Assembly: GCA_026710795.1 (NCBI GenBank)
Contig: JAPOQK010000024.1
Location: 1 to 64,000 of the forward strand
Origin: Candidatus Poribacteria bacterium
GTDB lineage: Bacteria; Poribacteria; WGA-4E; WGA-3G
Length of the DNA stretch: 64,000 nt
Direction: 5' to 3'
Shown here piece by piece: positions 1 to 9,896 of the stretch. The translations under genes and the position numbers were made by a program. Every line of letters begins with the position of its first letter. Position 1 is the first letter of the stretch. The notes beneath the pieces were generated by a model, which had not been told where the DNA came from, did not search any database, and saw only the letters and a list, made by a program, of their open reading frames with translations.

Positions 1-28
1 AATTGTAAGGTGTATTAGTCTGTAAAAC

Positions 29-164
29 TATAGTAAACATTGAAATTAAAGAGACACATTTCTGTAGGAGCGATCTCTGAATCGCGACAAAACTCACTGA
101 TAGTCGGGAATCGGAGTTCCCTCCTACAACTCAAAATGTCCCATTAATTCAAAAGTTTACTATA
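29..164. mobile_element. MITE-like element, ~136 bp, TA-flanked inverted repeats around a TGTAGGAG...CTCCTACA palindrome
   Basis: Left end TATAGTAAACATTGAAATTAAAGAGACA; reverse complement of right end TATAGTAAACTTTTGAATTAATGGGACA; internal TGTAGGAGCGATC...GGAGTTCCCTCCTACA. Confidence 0.6.
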
Positions 165-312
165 AATGCAAAACCTTCTGCATATCAGTCATATTATTTT
201 CCGATTCGTTACTTTGATTAGACGCTGTTATTCCTGTTCTCTTTTTCCTTCCTGACTAAAATTGTTATAAATAAACCGAAAACCCAGTATTGGTAAGGAG
301 TTGTAGAACTTT

Positions 313-381
313 ACAATAATTGAAAAAATTATGATTGACTCTAAAAACTCTAAAGTTTTACATTTAATACCAGTTAATTGT
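313..381. repeat. Dispersed intergenic repeat, copy 1 (second copy 38139-38207)
   Basis: Shared ACAATAATTGAAAAAATT(A/G)(T/C)GATTGACTCTAAAAACTCTAAAGTTT(T/G)ACATTTAA...CAGT(T/C)AATTGT. Confidence 0.75.
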
Positions 382-572
382 TAAGAACATTTCATAAAAT
401 AGCACTTCACATATTGTGCTTTTTGGGTTGATATTGGACAGGGTGGATAGAGGTGTGCCTTGTCTGTTAAACGTCTGATTCTGTAGTATTTTTACTTGAC
501 AGAATACGCAACAGGTGTTAAGATACTTAAGACTTTACTTTGACAAAAGAATTATGGAGAAATGACCGAGGT

Positions 573-1166
573 ATGTCAAAACCAAAAAGAAAACGCAAAA
601 ATAGACAATCTGAAGACATAGATGAAATACCACGTTTAGCAAAAACAGAACCATTACAACTGCGTTACTACGGTGATCCTGTTCTCCGTAAAAGAGCAGA
701 ACCTGTTCAGGAAATCACAGAAGCAGAAGTCAAACTTGCTGATGATATGTTGATGACACTTTACGCTACGGGTAATGGCATCGGTCTTGCCGCAACACAG
801 GTTGGGGTTTTAAAGAGATTTCTCATTGTTGACATAGGCGACACAGAAGAAGAAAAATTTGAACCGTTGCTTTTATTCAATCCCGAAATATTAAGTGTTG
901 AAGGGGAATCCATCGCTGAAGAAGGTTGCCTGAGTATACCCGATGTCCAAGCAGATGTGAAACGACCAGAGAAGATAGTCGTTAAAGCAATGAACCTAAA
1001 GGGTGAAGAAATTGGGATTGAAACGGATGGACTTATTGCCCGTGTACTTCAGCACGAAATTGACCACCTCAACGGAACACTTTTTATTGACAGAATTAGT
1101 GGCTTGAAAAGACAACTACTCAGGAGTGAATTGAAGATAATCCAGCAATCCGAACACCCTAAGTAG
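573..1166 (+). CDS. def: Peptide deformylase
   Basis: Motifs GIGLAATQVG, EEGCLSIP, LQHEIDHLNG; ATG at 573 preferred over the TTG at 540. Confidence 0.95.
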   Translation: MSKPKRKRKNRQSEDIDEIPRLAKTEPLQLRYYGDPVLRKRAEPVQEITEAEVKLADDMLMTLYATGNGIGLAATQVGVLKRFLIVDIGDTEEEKFEPLLLFNPEILSVEGESIAEEGCLSIPDVQADVKRPEKIVVKAMNLKGEEIGIETDGLIARVLQHEIDHLNGTLFIDRISGLKRQLLRSELKIIQQSEHPK

Positions 1167-1185
1167 ATCGTAAGGATATGAACAG

Positions 1186-2019
1186 ATGTTATCGATACCT
1201 TTACAGACAAAAGTAGACCAACTTTATGAATGCCTAAGCGATTACCAAAAGGTTATTGTTGCATTTTCGGGTGGTGTGGACAGCACATTTCTTGCCGAAG
1301 CTGCACAACACGCGTTAGGTGATAATGCCCTCGCTGTTACTGCTATCTCCGATTCCTATCCTATCCGAGAGATGAAAGCTGCACAGGATATTGCTAAACA
1401 GATAGGTATCCGTTTTGAAACGGTCAATACTGAAGAGTTAGAACAAGAAGGATACGCAAGCAATCCGACAAATCGATGTTTCTTCTGTAAATCAGAGTTG
1501 TTTGATAAGCTACGTCCGATTGCTGATAAATACGATGTCGGAACGATCATCTACGGCGCAATTCCTGATGATGTTGGCGATCACCGTCCCGGTATGGATG
1601 CTGCGAAACAGATGGGTATCCAAGCCCCTTTAATTGATGTTGACCTGACAAAAGTAGAGATACGTGAGATTTCAAAAGCGTGGGATCTTCCGACATGGGA
1701 TAAACCCGCGTTTGCATGTCTATCCTCAAGATTTCCTTACGGGATGCGTATTACACGTGAATTGCTACGTCAGGTGGATGCTGCAGAGCAATTCCTATAC
1801 GATTTAGGTATTCGTCAATTCCGTGTTCGCCATCACGGTGAACTTGCACGTATTGAACTGGAAGCAGAGGAAATTACGCGGTTGCAGCAGAAAGAAAGAC
1901 GTAGTCAAATCAACGATCACTTTAAAACCCTCGGATATGCACACGTTACACTTGATCTGCAGGGGTATCGCTCTGGAAGTCTGAATGAAGGGATTACCAA
2001 AATCATTGCTGGAAAATAG
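1186..2019 (+). CDS. larE: ATP-dependent sacrificial sulfur transferase LarE
   Basis: PP-loop FSGGVDSTFLA, NRCFFCKSELFD, ACLSSRFPYG. Confidence 0.9.
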   Translation: MLSIPLQTKVDQLYECLSDYQKVIVAFSGGVDSTFLAEAAQHALGDNALAVTAISDSYPIREMKAAQDIAKQIGIRFETVNTEELEQEGYASNPTNRCFFCKSELFDKLRPIADKYDVGTIIYGAIPDDVGDHRPGMDAAKQMGIQAPLIDVDLTKVEIREISKAWDLPTWDKPAFACLSSRFPYGMRITRELLRQVDAAEQFLYDLGIRQFRVRHHGELARIELEAEEITRLQQKERRSQINDHFKTLGYAHVTLDLQGYRSGSLNEGITKIIAGK

Positions 2020-2060
2020 TTTGATTGGTTAATTTCAACATACAATGCAAGGGTGACATT

Positions 2061-2390
2061 ATGAATGATCTATATGGAGTTTTAACAGTCATTGGAGCAT
2101 ATCCTGTCCATATATTGACTTTTTTTGGTTGTATTCTACTTCTTATTCTTGTAATTCCTAAACGGAAAAGACGACATAAACTATTGTCAATTTTTCCTGA
2201 TTCCGTAGCTAAAAGTGTCGAGTATACAGTGAACGAAAAACATCTACTTGCGGAAAAAATAAATGAAAGCAGAAGTAATAATCTAAAGAAGAGTTTGGCA
2301 GGTTCAATGAGTTCAAAAGGTATGCTCTTTTCCACTCTCGGATTTATTGTGCTTACAATCTTATTCGTTCTTGGTATGATCTTGTTGTAG
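2061..2390 (+). CDS. Small hypothetical membrane protein
   Basis: Two hydrophobic segments; internal ATG at 2061 more plausible than the TTG at 2025. Confidence 0.5.
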   Translation: MNDLYGVLTVIGAYPVHILTFFGCILLLILVIPKRKRRHKLLSIFPDSVAKSVEYTVNEKHLLAEKINESRSNNLKKSLAGSMSSKGMLFSTLGFIVLTILFVLGMILL

Positions 2391-2450
2391 TTCCAAAAAT
2401 ATTAAACTGTCACTATTGAAATTTACTATCACTAAAGTAATACACTTTAT

Positions 2451-3779
2451 ATGTCCAACCAACAAACACAGCCATTAATCGGCATGGAGACCTTCAGTTG
2501 GAAAAAATGGGATGCATGTACCCATTGCGGTCTCTGCCTACCTACTTGTCCAACCTACCGAGAATTAGGTTTAGAAACCGACTCCCCCAGAGGACGATTA
2601 TATCTTATGGGAAGTGCGTTCAAACCGCAAGATGCTACACCACTCAATGAAGATTGGGCAGAATACATCTACCGTTGTTTAGATTGCAGAGCATGCGAAA
2701 CCGCTTGTCCCTCTGGTGTTCAGTTTGGAGAACTTCTCGAACAGGCACGTGCAATTTATGAACAAAACGTCCACAGATCAACAAGTCACAGGTTTTGGAG
2801 CGACCTCGTTTTCAAACAAATACTACCGAACAGAGAAAGATTAGATCTTATCTTTGAACTAATGTGGCTTTACCAAAAGCTCGGTATTCGTTGGTTAGTT
2901 CAGAAATCAGGGATACTGAAATTGATGGGACAACTTGGACAAATGGAATCGTTACTTCCGACAATCCCACCACCCAGTCTTAAATATACAATCCGTGATG
3001 TCACCCCTGCCATAGGGGAAACCCGTTATCGCGTCGGTTTTATTCCTGGCTGTATCATGAACCAAGTGTTTACTGAAACAAATTTGGCGACTATACGCGT
3101 GTTAGCAGAAAATGGGTGTGAAGTTGTTACACCGAGAAAACAGACCTGCTGTGGTGCGTTACACCTACACAACGGTTCTCGTGATCTCGCTTCAGAACTT
3201 GCTAAACAGAATATTGATGCATTTGAGGAAGAGCAATTAGACGCTATTATCATTAACTCTGCGGGATGTGGAGCGACACTCAAGGAATATGAGGCACTGC
3301 TTGAAAACGATGATGTTTATGCAGAGAAAGCAGAACACTTTAGCCACACGATGCGCGATATCAGCGAGTTCTTAGCTGAAATTGAGATGATACCCCCACA
3401 AGGTGAAATCTCTCGACGCGTCACTTATGATGAACCGTGTCATTTATTACACGGGCAACGCGTTAAATCACAACCTCGTAAGGTCTTACAAACGATACCA
3501 GAACTTGAGTTAATTGAACTAACAGAATCCGAGTGGTGTTGTGGAAGTGCGGGTATCTATAACATCACCCAACCTGAACTTTCACAGGAGATACTTGAAC
3601 GGAAAATGGTACACATTGCCGAAACCGACGCGGATATTGTTGCTACAGGCAACCCCGGATGCTTACTTCAGATTCAACTCGGAATCAAGAAGCATAACTT
3701 AGATATGAAAGCAATGCATCCTGTGACACTCTTAGACTATGCTTATCGTGGTGTTGCCCCAGAAGATTGGGACGAATAG
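2451..3779 (+). CDS. glcF: (Fe-S)-binding protein, glycolate oxidase iron-sulfur subunit type
   Basis: Two CxxCxxCxxxCP motifs (CTHCGLCLPTCP, CLDCRACETACP), CCG motifs (TCCGALHLHNG, WCCGSAGIYN). Confidence 0.9.
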   Translation: MSNQQTQPLIGMETFSWKKWDACTHCGLCLPTCPTYRELGLETDSPRGRLYLMGSAFKPQDATPLNEDWAEYIYRCLDCRACETACPSGVQFGELLEQARAIYEQNVHRSTSHRFWSDLVFKQILPNRERLDLIFELMWLYQKLGIRWLVQKSGILKLMGQLGQMESLLPTIPPPSLKYTIRDVTPAIGETRYRVGFIPGCIMNQVFTETNLATIRVLAENGCEVVTPRKQTCCGALHLHNGSRDLASELAKQNIDAFEEEQLDAIIINSAGCGATLKEYEALLENDDVYAEKAEHFSHTMRDISEFLAEIEMIPPQGEISRRVTYDEPCHLLHGQRVKSQPRKVLQTIPELELIELTESEWCCGSAGIYNITQPELSQEILERKMVHIAETDADIVATGNPGCLLQIQLGIKKHNLDMKAMHPVTLLDYAYRGVAPEDWDE

Positions 3780-3893
3780 AATCGTTGGTTGAGTAAAATA
3801 ATCCTTGTAAATATCTTAGGTTTAGTAATCTCTACCCAACCACATTCTTTAAATTACGTGACATCATTATGAATATATGGTAACCTTTAAAAT

Positions 3894-4487
3894 ATGATTT
3901 TATCCGATGTAGACATTAAAAGATATATACGCGAAGAGAAAATTAAAATTACCCCTGAACCAGATTCAGATACACAGTGGGGTAGTTGTTCAATTGACTT
4001 CAGATTGGGTAATATTTTTCGAGTTTTTGAGCATAGCAAATATCCGTTTATAGATTTAAAGACTAAGGTTGACGCTGATGATCTGATGCGTAAAGTTGAG
4101 GTATCTGATGGAGAGGGTTTCACGATGCAACCGGGTGAGTTTGTTCTTGCAGCAACCCACGAAAAACTGGAATTAGCAGACGATGTGATGGCACGGCTTG
4201 AAGGTAGAAGTAGTCTCGGTAGACTCGGTATCATTGTCCATAGTACTGCTGGGTTATTTGATCCTGGATGGGTTGGGAACGCAACTTTGGAATTGGGCAA
4301 TCTCGGACGCATGCCTGTCAAACTCTATCCGGGTATGCGTATTTGTGCCTTTACCTTTGAACAACTTTCATCACCATCAAGTACACCTTACAGTCTGAAA
4401 CCGTCGAACAAATATGCTGGTCAAGATGGACCTGAAACCAGTCGTTTTGCTGAAGATGTTGAATTAAAGCAAAAGAATGAATCCTAA
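3894..4487 (+). CDS. dcd: dCTP deaminase
   Basis: GSCSIDFRLGN, LEGRSSLGRLGIIVHSTAGLFDPGWVGNATLEL. Confidence 0.93.
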   Translation: MILSDVDIKRYIREEKIKITPEPDSDTQWGSCSIDFRLGNIFRVFEHSKYPFIDLKTKVDADDLMRKVEVSDGEGFTMQPGEFVLAATHEKLELADDVMARLEGRSSLGRLGIIVHSTAGLFDPGWVGNATLELGNLGRMPVKLYPGMRICAFTFEQLSSPSSTPYSLKPSNKYAGQDGPETSRFAEDVELKQKNES

Positions 4488-4672
4488 TTCTGCTGAAAAT
4501 TTGGGCAAATTTATGCCTAATAATTTAGCATATTTTGCCACTTGTTCCCGCTGTTTTTTATAAACATCCCATTACTGTTGGTATTGTTACTATACCAAAC
4601 ATTATGCACTGTGTGATTCTGTCGTCATCAGAGAGTACGTTTAATTGCCGAATTCAGAAAGGCATATACAAT

Positions 4673-4689
4673 TGGCATAGACTTTGCAT
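4673..4689 (+). promoter_or_regulatory. Putative sigma-54 -24/-12 promoter upstream of glnA
   Basis: TGGCATAGACTTTGCAT with the GG-N10-GC spacing. Confidence 0.55.
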
Positions 4690-4784
4690 AGTTTAACCAA
4701 AGAATTCTTGTGAAACATAGTTATGCGCTCAATATGATAACACATCACGAGTTTTGATTACTATATTTGATTCATTAGGAGGAA

Positions 4785-6206
4785 ATGCGAATGACACCAA
4801 GTGAGGTGGTTGCACTTGCAAAAGAGAATAATATAAAAATAGTTGACCTAAAATTCATGGACCTACCGGGGATGTGGCAACATTTCTCTATTATGGTTGG
4901 TGAATTGAACGAGGACTTGTTCACAGATGGTATCGGTTTTGATGGGTCAAGTATTCGCGGTTTTCAGGCGATTAACGAGAGTGATATGTTGCTCTTTCCA
5001 GATCCAGCGACAGCCCTAGTTGATCCTGTCTGCCAAATCCCAACGTTGAGTATTACCTGTAATATCAAAGATCCGATTACTTTGGAGAATTACACTCGTG
5101 ACGTGCGGTATATTGCACAGAAAGCGGAGGCTTATCTTCAATCAACAGGAATTGCTGATATCAGTTATTGGGGACCTGAGGCAGAATTCTATCTGCTGAA
5201 CGACATACGTTATGGTCAGACACAGAATTCAGGATTTTATCATGTTGATTCTGTTGAGGGTAGTTGGAATTCAGGTCGCGAAGAAAATCCGAACCTTGGT
5301 TACAAACCTCGCTATAAAGAGGGGTACTTCCCCGTTCCACCGTCTGATACACTTCAAGACATCCGGTCAGAGATCTGTCTAAAGCTTATTGAATCTGGCG
5401 TTGATGTAGAAGTTCATCACCACGAGGTAGGCACAGCAGGACAAGGTGAAATTGACATTCGCTATGACACTTTGACCACTGTTGGTGATAAAATTGCTTT
5501 GTATAAATACATTATCAAGAATATTGCGCGTTCTCACAACTTGGTAGCGACCTTCATGCCGAAGCCGCTCTTCCAAGATAATGGTTCAGGAATGCACGTT
5601 CACACAAGTTTGTGGAAAGACGGTAAGAATGTATTTTTTGATCCACAAGGATATTCCCTGTTGAGTGAAACAGCACTCTATTACATCGGTGGTTTGCTCG
5701 CGCATGCCAAGTCATTATGTGCAATCATTGCCCCGACAACGAATTCCTATAAACGGTTAGTTCCCGGTTATGAAGCACCAGTTAATATTGCTTACTCACA
5801 GAGAAATCGTAGTGCTTGTGTCCGCATTCCCGTATATTCTAAGAGTGAAAAAGCTAAACGTGTTGAATTCCGAACGCCGGATCCTTCTTGCAACCCGTAT
5901 CTTGCCTTCAGTGCTTTGATGATGGCTGGCCTTGACGGCATACAGAATCGAATTCATCCAGGTGATCCTCTGGATAAAGACCTATACGACCTTGAACCTG
6001 AGGAACTTGATGAAATTGAATCAACACCTATTTCACTTGGTGATGCCCTTGATGCCCTTGAGGATGATCACGAATATCTCCTCAAAGGCGATGTGTTTAC
6101 GGAAGATGTCCTTGATGTCTGGATTGAATACAAACGTGAAAATGAGGTAGATGCTATTAATATGCGTCCACATCCGTATGAGTTCTTCCTCTATCACGAT
6201 ATTTAG
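4785..6206 (+). CDS. glnA: Type I glutamine synthetase
   Basis: GFDGSSIRGFQAINESDMLL, NGSGMHVHTSLWKDG, APTTNSYKRLVPGYEAPVNIAYSQRNRSACVRIP; AGGAGG ribosome binding site. Confidence 0.97.
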   Translation: MRMTPSEVVALAKENNIKIVDLKFMDLPGMWQHFSIMVGELNEDLFTDGIGFDGSSIRGFQAINESDMLLFPDPATALVDPVCQIPTLSITCNIKDPITLENYTRDVRYIAQKAEAYLQSTGIADISYWGPEAEFYLLNDIRYGQTQNSGFYHVDSVEGSWNSGREENPNLGYKPRYKEGYFPVPPSDTLQDIRSEICLKLIESGVDVEVHHHEVGTAGQGEIDIRYDTLTTVGDKIALYKYIIKNIARSHNLVATFMPKPLFQDNGSGMHVHTSLWKDGKNVFFDPQGYSLLSETALYYIGGLLAHAKSLCAIIAPTTNSYKRLVPGYEAPVNIAYSQRNRSACVRIPVYSKSEKAKRVEFRTPDPSCNPYLAFSALMMAGLDGIQNRIHPGDPLDKDLYDLEPEELDEIESTPISLGDALDALEDDHEYLLKGDVFTEDVLDVWIEYKRENEVDAINMRPHPYEFFLYHDI

Positions 6207-6220
6207 GGTATAATTATTGC

Positions 6221-6322
6221 GTTGTAGAACCCCGTTCTAAGACATCATATTAGTCCGTGTGTTTATATAACATAAATTTGCAGGTAGAATAATCGTCTAT
6301 TTGCCTGACGGGGTTCTACAAC
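6221..6322. repeat. Inverted repeat between glnA and glnB
   Basis: GTTGTAGAACCCCGT ... ACGGGGTTCTACAAC, 15 bp arms with ~70 nt between. Confidence 0.7.
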
Positions 6323-6453
6323 ACATATATCTGAAGATGATCTGTAAAAAACGCGTTAAGTTGATGCCTTTATTTTTACAATAATGGATTACGTATCCGT
6401 TATCAATAAACCTTATTATTATGTAAGGCGAATCTCTGGATCCGCCAAGATAA

Positions 6454-6828
<375 letters not shown>

Positions 6829-6860
6829 TCCCTATTTTTGTTGAATATATTGAATCGTAA

Positions 6861-6898
6861 GTAAGGATAGGTATTTATACCTGTCCTTGCTATTTTTG
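6861..6898 (+). terminator. Rho-independent terminator after glnB
   Basis: AAGGATAGGTATTTATACCTGTCCTTGC hairpin followed by TATTTTT. Confidence 0.75.
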
Positions 6899-6984
6899 TT
6901 CATCTTATGTTACTCAATTCATTGGGATTTTATATTCACCATCTTAATGGGAATTTCAAAATTTCGTATAGTCCCTGCAATAGA

Positions 6985-7428
6985 TTAATAGCGTTGTAGG
7001 TCATGATCTATTTCACTTGCCCACCTATCAATCCCTCCTACAATGCTCAGTACAGATTTAAATCCGAGTTGTTGAAGAAGGCATGCAGCATCAAGACTCC
7101 GCATTCCGTGATGACAATAAACGATTATTTCATCTACCGGTGAGAGTTCGCGAAATCTTCTCGGTAGCTCACCTAATGGAATAGACACTGCCCCTTCAAT
7201 GTGAACCAGTTCATACTCCCATTCATCCCTAACATCAAGCAACACAAAATTTCTACCAGAATCTATCATATATTTAAGTTCATGAGGATGAATGGTATAA
7301 TCCTCTGGATCAAATGGTAGAATTGCCTCTTCTACACTGGGTGCTGCCCGTGGTATAGTATTGTCTCGTAAGTTAATTCTACCAGATTCCCAAATTTTGT
7401 GTAAAAATTCTTTGATACGCTTAAACAT
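6985..7428 (-). CDS. Rhodanese-like domain protein
   Basis: LLDVRDEWEYELVHIEGAVSIPLGEL, VYCHHGMRSLDAACLL. Confidence 0.9.
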   Translation of the reverse strand: MFKRIKEFLHKIWESGRINLRDNTIPRAAPSVEEAILPFDPEDYTIHPHELKYMIDSGRNFVLLDVRDEWEYELVHIEGAVSIPLGELPRRFRELSPVDEIIVYCHHGMRSLDAACLLQQLGFKSVLSIVGGIDRWASEIDHDLQRY

Positions 7429-7447
7429 ATCCAGTTCTCATTTAAAT

Positions 7448-7743
7448 TGACATACTCCCTACTAAAGCGTTGGGGATTCTTAGCTCTTATATTGGCATCA
7501 ATTATTGTTGCCAAACGACTCTTCCTGCTTCTGTCTCTCGTGCCTCAGTGTGAGGTCTTACTTGGACTCCACAGGTGTGACTTTCCGTATGCCCTAAGGT
7601 AGGAAAGTTGTAAAAGGCGATGCAAGTATCTGTACAACTTTATTGCATTGTCCTATATTTCTCTTACAAAGTCAAGGTTTTTTCTTGACAGACAACAGGA
7701 ACGGTGTCTACATCCTCGTGCTAAAGCAACGGGGTTTTGACAC
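7448..7743 (-). mobile_element. Decayed IS200/IS605-type element with tnpB C-terminal remnant
   Basis: Minus strand reads GIRKVTPVESK*DLTLRHERQKQEESFGNNN* (TnpB-like C-terminal TPVE...KQE); flanked by GAATCCCCAACGCTTTAGTAGGGAG and AACCCCGTTGCTTTAGCACGAGG hairpins typical of IS605 ends. Confidence 0.6.
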
Positions 7744-7768
7744 CAAAGAAGTGATAAATTATATTTTA

Positions 7769-9799
7769 CTAAAATGTTATCGTCATACCCAACGTTGGAA
7801 CAATTGGAAAAAGTGGTTCGTCTTCAATGTTGCATTCAATTATCGCGTCTGTTTCTTCATCTCGCACTTCACTGAATGCATACTGATCTATATTGTTGTG
7901 GTTATATAGGTTTAAAATTTGGAAGTACCACGTGAGTGTCCATCGCTTGTATGGACTCCGTTTTGTAATCCGAAAATCTAGACTATGATAAGGTGGTAGT
8001 CGGTCAGAATTTGTTTCTCCGAACTGTCGATTGCAGGCATTCTTGTCATCTGTTAGCTCGTGAAATAACGGTGTTCTCGGATCACCTGTGTGAAAACGCC
8101 AACTGACATACAGATGCCATGTTGAAGCGATCTGTTGACTACTACTCAAAAAAAGAGAATGTCGTCGGTCATATTGTCGAAAGATTGTTGTGTTTCCAAA
8201 TGTTTCTTCTGCAATTCCATAAGCATAGCCGAGTCCCCACGTTAACCTTGAAGAGACTGCTTGTGTTGCGAAGATATCAAATCCTTTTGCCTCTGCGGAT
8301 TCAGGGGAGGTAAAAATCTGTGTCTGCCGACCAAATTCTCTAAGTCTACCCACAAGATTGTCAAATTTCTTGTAGTAACCTTCCACTTTGACAAGGAAAT
8401 TGTTGCGGTTATATTCACCACCAAGAATGTAATGTGTAGACTGTTCCGCTAATCCAACGGTTTGAATACCATCCTCAACTGGCACTGACATCAGATCAAC
8501 AGGTTGATGGTATATGCCCCATGCGCCTCGAAACACTAAGTTTTTCTTTGGACGTACTGCAATTGCAACCCGAGGTCCAATCTCGTAATGTTTAACATCT
8601 GGCTCTCGATAGTTTTGAACGATATAACGACCTCCTAAGTTGACAGCGAGTTTCGGATGAATTTGCCATTCATCTTGCAGAAACATTTTAATGTCACTTC
8701 CATTATCGTCAATATCTGCGAGGATCTGATTATATTGATTTACACCTGCCATTCGTTCTGACACGCCGTAATCATATTGCGCAGTTAACCAACGCCACTC
8801 AATTCCGCTTTGAATGGTGTGTTTCTCTAAAATGTTTGCAGTATATTCTACTTTTGTGCCAACAAAACGGAAATCGCGGTTGTCAAAATCAGTTTCTCTT
8901 GTAGTCCTTTCTTGACTTGATGTACCGGCAAAGAGATATACATCTGTCCATTGTGAAGTTCCGAAGGTATGTTTCCATTTTATCCACGCGGTAGAATTAT
9001 CATATAGAGAATCTAAGTTGTTATCTACATCTTCTATGCGTATTCTGTTCTTGTCCCAACCGTACAAACCATTGAGCGTGAGTGTATCGGAATCTGTCAA
9101 ATTATACACAAGTTTTCCATAGATATCAGCGTATTGTGGTTTGTATTTTTCATCTATATCCATGAGCGTGAGAATGATGTCCACATAACCCCTTCGTGCT
9201 GACAGGAGCCACCTTCCTTTCTGAGTTAGGGGACCCTCAACCATAGCAGTAGCGTTGATTAGGTCTATCCCAAAATTAGCAGCTACTCTCTCGGTATTTG
9301 GTGTTTTTGTTGAAATGTCAAATACTCCTGACATCTTTTGACCATATTTTGCTGGAAATCCACCCAACAGCAAATCCGCACGATGTATTAGACCGAGTCC
9401 AACTAATGACACAGCCCCACCAAAATCTTGTAAATGATACGGATTATAAAGTTCCATACCATCTAATCTAACTGCGACCCCATCCTTTTCTCCGCCGCGC
9501 ACACTGAAACGTGCACTATAATCGCTTGCGATGACTCCGGGGAAAACATGTCCTGACCGCATTATATCGTTGTCAATTAATGGAATCCTTTCTATTTCCT
9601 GTTTTGAGAGCGAGATTTGCGGTGTTGCTCCGTCATAAATTGTAAATCGTCCTGGTGTGACAACAATCTTCTCCAGTTCAACCGGTTTTTGGTCCTCCTG
9701 CGCATGAACCCAAAGAAAGCTTGAAATTAGAAAAAAGAGTATATGGAAAATGTGAAACTTGTGGGTGGACATTTTACATCCTAAGGCAGTGATATACAA
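7769..9799 (-). CDS. TonB-dependent outer membrane receptor
   Basis: Signal peptide, plug domain (FSVRGGEKDGVAVRLDGMELYNPYHLQDFGGAVSLVG), beta-barrel ending in an aromatic residue (TLGMTITF). Confidence 0.9.
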   Translation of the reverse strand: MYITALGCKMSTHKFHIFHILFFLISSFLWVHAQEDQKPVELEKIVVTPGRFTIYDGATPQISLSKQEIERIPLIDNDIMRSGHVFPGVIASDYSARFSVRGGEKDGVAVRLDGMELYNPYHLQDFGGAVSLVGLGLIHRADLLLGGFPAKYGQKMSGVFDISTKTPNTERVAANFGIDLINATAMVEGPLTQKGRWLLSARRGYVDIILTLMDIDEKYKPQYADIYGKLVYNLTDSDTLTLNGLYGWDKNRIRIEDVDNNLDSLYDNSTAWIKWKHTFGTSQWTDVYLFAGTSSQERTTRETDFDNRDFRFVGTKVEYTANILEKHTIQSGIEWRWLTAQYDYGVSERMAGVNQYNQILADIDDNGSDIKMFLQDEWQIHPKLAVNLGGRYIVQNYREPDVKHYEIGPRVAIAVRPKKNLVFRGAWGIYHQPVDLMSVPVEDGIQTVGLAEQSTHYILGGEYNRNNFLVKVEGYYKKFDNLVGRLREFGRQTQIFTSPESAEAKGFDIFATQAVSSRLTWGLGYAYGIAEETFGNTTIFRQYDRRHSLFLSSSQQIASTWHLYVSWRFHTGDPRTPLFHELTDDKNACNRQFGETNSDRLPPYHSLDFRITKRSPYKRWTLTWYFQILNLYNHNNIDQYAFSEVRDEETDAIIECNIEDEPLFPIVPTLGMTITF

Positions 9800-9896
9800 G
9801 ACATGAGAATTATATCATTCTATGTGAAGAATGTCAATATTATAGAATTGACATTGGCTATGTTCTATGCTATACTCCAATACAGGAGAACACCCT

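Noticed and set aside
540-572. Upstream TTG start of peptide deformylase at 540
   Set aside because: ATG at 573 gives a normal-length protein; the extra residues look non-conserved.
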